This document shows positions 62,454 through 64,000 of a stretch of DNA of 64,000 bases, piece by piece. Numbering within the stretch: position 1 is the stretch's first letter; each line of letters begins with the position of its first letter. Location of the stretch: NCBI GenBank assembly GCA_934271655.1, contig CAKQRW010000007.1, forward strand, positions 5,054 to 69,053, given 5' to 3'. The DNA is from an uncultured Bacteroidaceae bacterium. Lineage in GTDB: Bacteria > Bacteroidota > Bacteroidia > Bacteroidales > Bacteroidaceae. The notes under the pieces are model-generated. The model did not search any database. It saw nothing but the letters and a program-made list of their open reading frames with translations, and had not been told where the DNA came from. The translations under genes were made by a program, and so were the position numbers.

Positions 62454-63614
62454 TTATAGTGCCATTACCCACGCTTCGGCAAAGTCTTTGCTGTCTTTCT
62501 CTCTGAGAACAGACAAAGCGGTTTGAGCCTCCTGCTCTGTTGCGTATCCTGAATAGATGATTCTGCTCACTTTGCCTTTCTTGATGTATTCCGCCTCCTT
62601 GAATCCTCGCTGGCTCATCTGTTTTATGTATGATTCAGCGTTTGATCTTCCTACATAGCTTGCCAGCACTATGGTGTATTTGGCTTCATTGATGGTGGCA
62701 CTCTTGTCTGTCGTCTGTTCCTTTTGCTCGATGGTGCCTTGTGCCAAAGGCGTCTTGTGGTCTTCTGTGGCTGTGGAAGCGCTGCTGCTACCTGTATCGG
62801 TGCCTGCATCGCTACCTTCCTTTCTTGTTTCAGCTCGTTTGGCCTCCTTCTTTGCGGCTTTCACAGTCTCCTTCTTTGCGGCCCTTGCGCTATGCTGTTT
62901 CGTGCCGCCTCCCTCAGTCTCTATTTTATTGTTTTCTGAGATAGGGTAGGTGGCGGCTATCACGGTGTCCGACTCTGTTGCCACATCCTTTATGGCCGTG
63001 TATGATATTCCGAAGAATAGCAATACAGCTGCTGCCACAGATATGCCTATGTCTACCCACTTGGGATTGAGGCGGATGACAATGTCTTTCTTCCGGCCTT
63101 CTTCAGCCTTCCTTTCTTTATCGGCCTCTTTCTTTATTCCTATTGATGCGGCCTGCATTCTCTCTTCTGTCTCGCGCCTCTCAATGATGTTCTTGACCGG
63201 TTCCATTGAAAAGGCTCCAAGCCCATATAAAGAAGGGGACGGCAGGTCTTTGTCTTGCGCTTCGAAAATTATCTGCCCGCTGATGCCTTTTGTGAGTCTA
63301 CCTACATTTTCTATATTGTAGTGCCCGTTCACGTCCAGTTCCATCTTCATTTGTTCTATTTCCTTTTCCATCTGAAGATGGGCAGATGGGTATGATGCAT
63401 CGTAAGCTGTCATGTACGACTGAACCAGTAGTCCGTCGTTTATCTGGAGCTGCTGGTTGAAGCCAACAGTCCTGTGAGGGGGAAGGAGTGTGCTTCCGCC
63501 TGTCTGGTCATAAGTGGCTTCCGCCTGGTTGGAGAGAAATCCTCCAAAGCCCGGGATTATGACGCAATCATGCTCTAAAAGCAGAGCTTCAATGTGTTTT
63601 GCTAACGTAATCAT
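62454..63614 (-). CDS. HU-CCDC81 and SPOR domain protein, inner-membrane anchored
   Basis: 386 residues in three parts: N-terminal HU-CCDC81-type domain (HIEALLLEHDCVIIPGFGGF) to about 120, a single membrane segment (about 187-207), a Lys/Ala/Glu-rich linker, and a C-terminal SPOR domain (about 311-386) that binds denuded peptidoglycan at division sites. The architecture is typical of Bacteroidota and predicts a cytoplasmic DNA-binding-like domain linked to a periplasmic septal domain. A -7 element TAACTTTG (63626-63619) lies only 4 bases before the ATG, so the message may be leaderless. Confidence 0.93.
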   Translation of the reverse strand: MITLAKHIEALLLEHDCVIIPGFGGFLSNQAEATYDQTGGSTLLPPHRTVGFNQQLQINDGLLVQSYMTAYDASYPSAHLQMEKEIEQMKMELDVNGHYNIENVGRLTKGISGQIIFEAQDKDLPSPSLYGLGAFSMEPVKNIIERRETEERMQAASIGIKKEADKERKAEEGRKKDIVIRLNPKWVDIGISVAAAVLLFFGISYTAIKDVATESDTVIAATYPISENNKIETEGGGTKQHSARAAKKETVKAAKKEAKRAETRKEGSDAGTDTGSSSASTATEDHKTPLAQGTIEQKEQTTDKSATINEAKYTIVLASYVGRSNAESYIKQMSQRGFKEAEYIKKGKVSRIIYSGYATEQEAQTALSVLREKDSKDFAEAWVMAL

Positions 63615-63618
63615 GCTA

Positions 63619-63626
63619 CAAAGTTA
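63619..63626 (-). promoter_or_regulatory. -7 element abutting the HU-CCDC81/SPOR start
   Basis: TAACTTTG ends 4 bases upstream of the ATG at 63614. No good -33 TTTG is seen. Confidence 0.45.
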
Positions 63627-63736
63627 GTACTAAAAAATGAAAATATATAGTTTTCTCTTATATTATTTATTGAATTTAACTTTGTTTATCTTAATACGGA
63701 CAAATTATAAGAATCTTGCTATATCGAAATTTGTAC

Positions 63737-63767
63737 TGAGGAAGAATATTGTCTTATTTCTTCCTCA
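63737..63767 (-). terminator. Possible terminator of the right-edge gene
   Basis: TGAGGAAGAA (63737-63746) pairs with TTCTTCCTCA (63758-63767). Surroundings are AT-rich but no clean T-run follows. Confidence 0.45.
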
Positions 63768-63900
63768 ATATGAATGATAGGGCTTCTTTTTTTTGATTCA
63801 TGCGAAAAGGCTTGTGTGAGACGTTATGTCATGTATAATAATAAGTTGACCCTCATAGTTATTTATCATAGTTGTTTGTAATGTAAGTAGGTGTTCAAAA

Positions 63901-64000
63901 TTATTTTATAGTATCAAGGTAAGCCGCTCCCATATTTGTCGACTCTCTCTCGGTCATATTTTCCTTCTGTTTATCAGTCACTATGCCCGCATAGTTCCTT
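63901..64000 (-). CDS. 3' end of an unidentified gene (partial)
   Basis: A minus-strand frame enters from the right edge and ends at TAA (63901-63903). It reads RNYAGIVTDKQKENM then TERESTNMGAAYLDTIK. Composition looks coding, but 32 residues do not identify a family. A hairpin 130 bases downstream could be its terminator. Confidence 0.4.
   Translation of the reverse strand, partial: RNYAGIVTDKQKENMTERESTNMGAAYLDTIK

Overview
The window looks like chromosomal DNA from the phylum Bacteroidota, most probably a Prevotella/Segatella-type member of the Prevotellaceae. This rests on protein content: an HU-CCDC81/SPOR envelope protein, a six-gene Na+-NQR operon, an ApbE flavin transferase, pyrophosphate-dependent phosphofructokinase, AsnA, and small Bacteroidota-only families next to ruvC and a family 2 glycosyltransferase. 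It also rests on recurring promoter elements of the Bacteroidota form TTTG-N19/20-TAnnTTTG. I see no prophage, insertion sequence, integrase, rRNA or CRISPR array; this is mostly core genome.

Layout. Positions 1-8336 carry gyrA, a catalytically dead M16 peptidase-like protein coupled to kdsB, a class A penicillin-binding protein and a small lipoprotein. Positions 8375-14272 hold an AraJ-like transporter, cdd, an LptC-like lipoprotein, a TPR protein and an outer-membrane barrel. Positions 14392-21293 hold a DEAD-box helicase, an LptG-type permease, tgt and lon. Positions 21831-25003 run on the plus strand with asnA and ligA. Positions 25452-28302 hold a GH43 arabinanase, prmA and a membrane-anchored GH25 lysozyme. 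Positions 28593-33288 are a sugar-acid module: kdgK, eda and pfp, with a LacI-family regulator transcribed divergently. Positions 33529-38927 hold 5-formyl-THF cyclo-ligase, an S41 protease, a dCMP deaminase and an M3 peptidase fused in frame to a lipoprotein.

Positions 39147-44352 are a minus-strand run (four-TM protein, glycosyltransferase, two envelope proteins, apbE, Crp/Fnr regulator). Then come ruvC, a small DUF4286-like protein, tRNA-Thr(CGU), a DNA/RNA endonuclease, pyrK and pyrD. The nqrABCDEF operon (49851-55600) follows; ApbE from this window is the expected enzyme for attaching FMN to NqrB and NqrC. The right end carries dnaB, nhaA, two tandem AraC-type regulators, a zinc-ribbon/FHA protein and the HU-CCDC81/SPOR protein.

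The most unusual thing is not a gene. Repeatedly, the last codons and stop codon of a gene lie inside a short tandem array that continues past the gene: M16-like (about 70 bp), cdd (66 bp), the barrel protein (20 bp), tgt (27 bp), pyrK (22 bp), nhaA (30-38 bp), the Crp/Fnr gene (22-24 bp) and the GH25 gene (21-25 bp). In gyrA (24 bp) and the DUF6048-like gene (15 bp) the arrays are still translated. Period and sequence differ each time, so this looks like a recurrent process rather than one dispersed element. Two intergenic regions around pyrK, which I would expect to be compact, are inflated by such arrays and by large nested hairpins (46993-47330 and 48175-48390).
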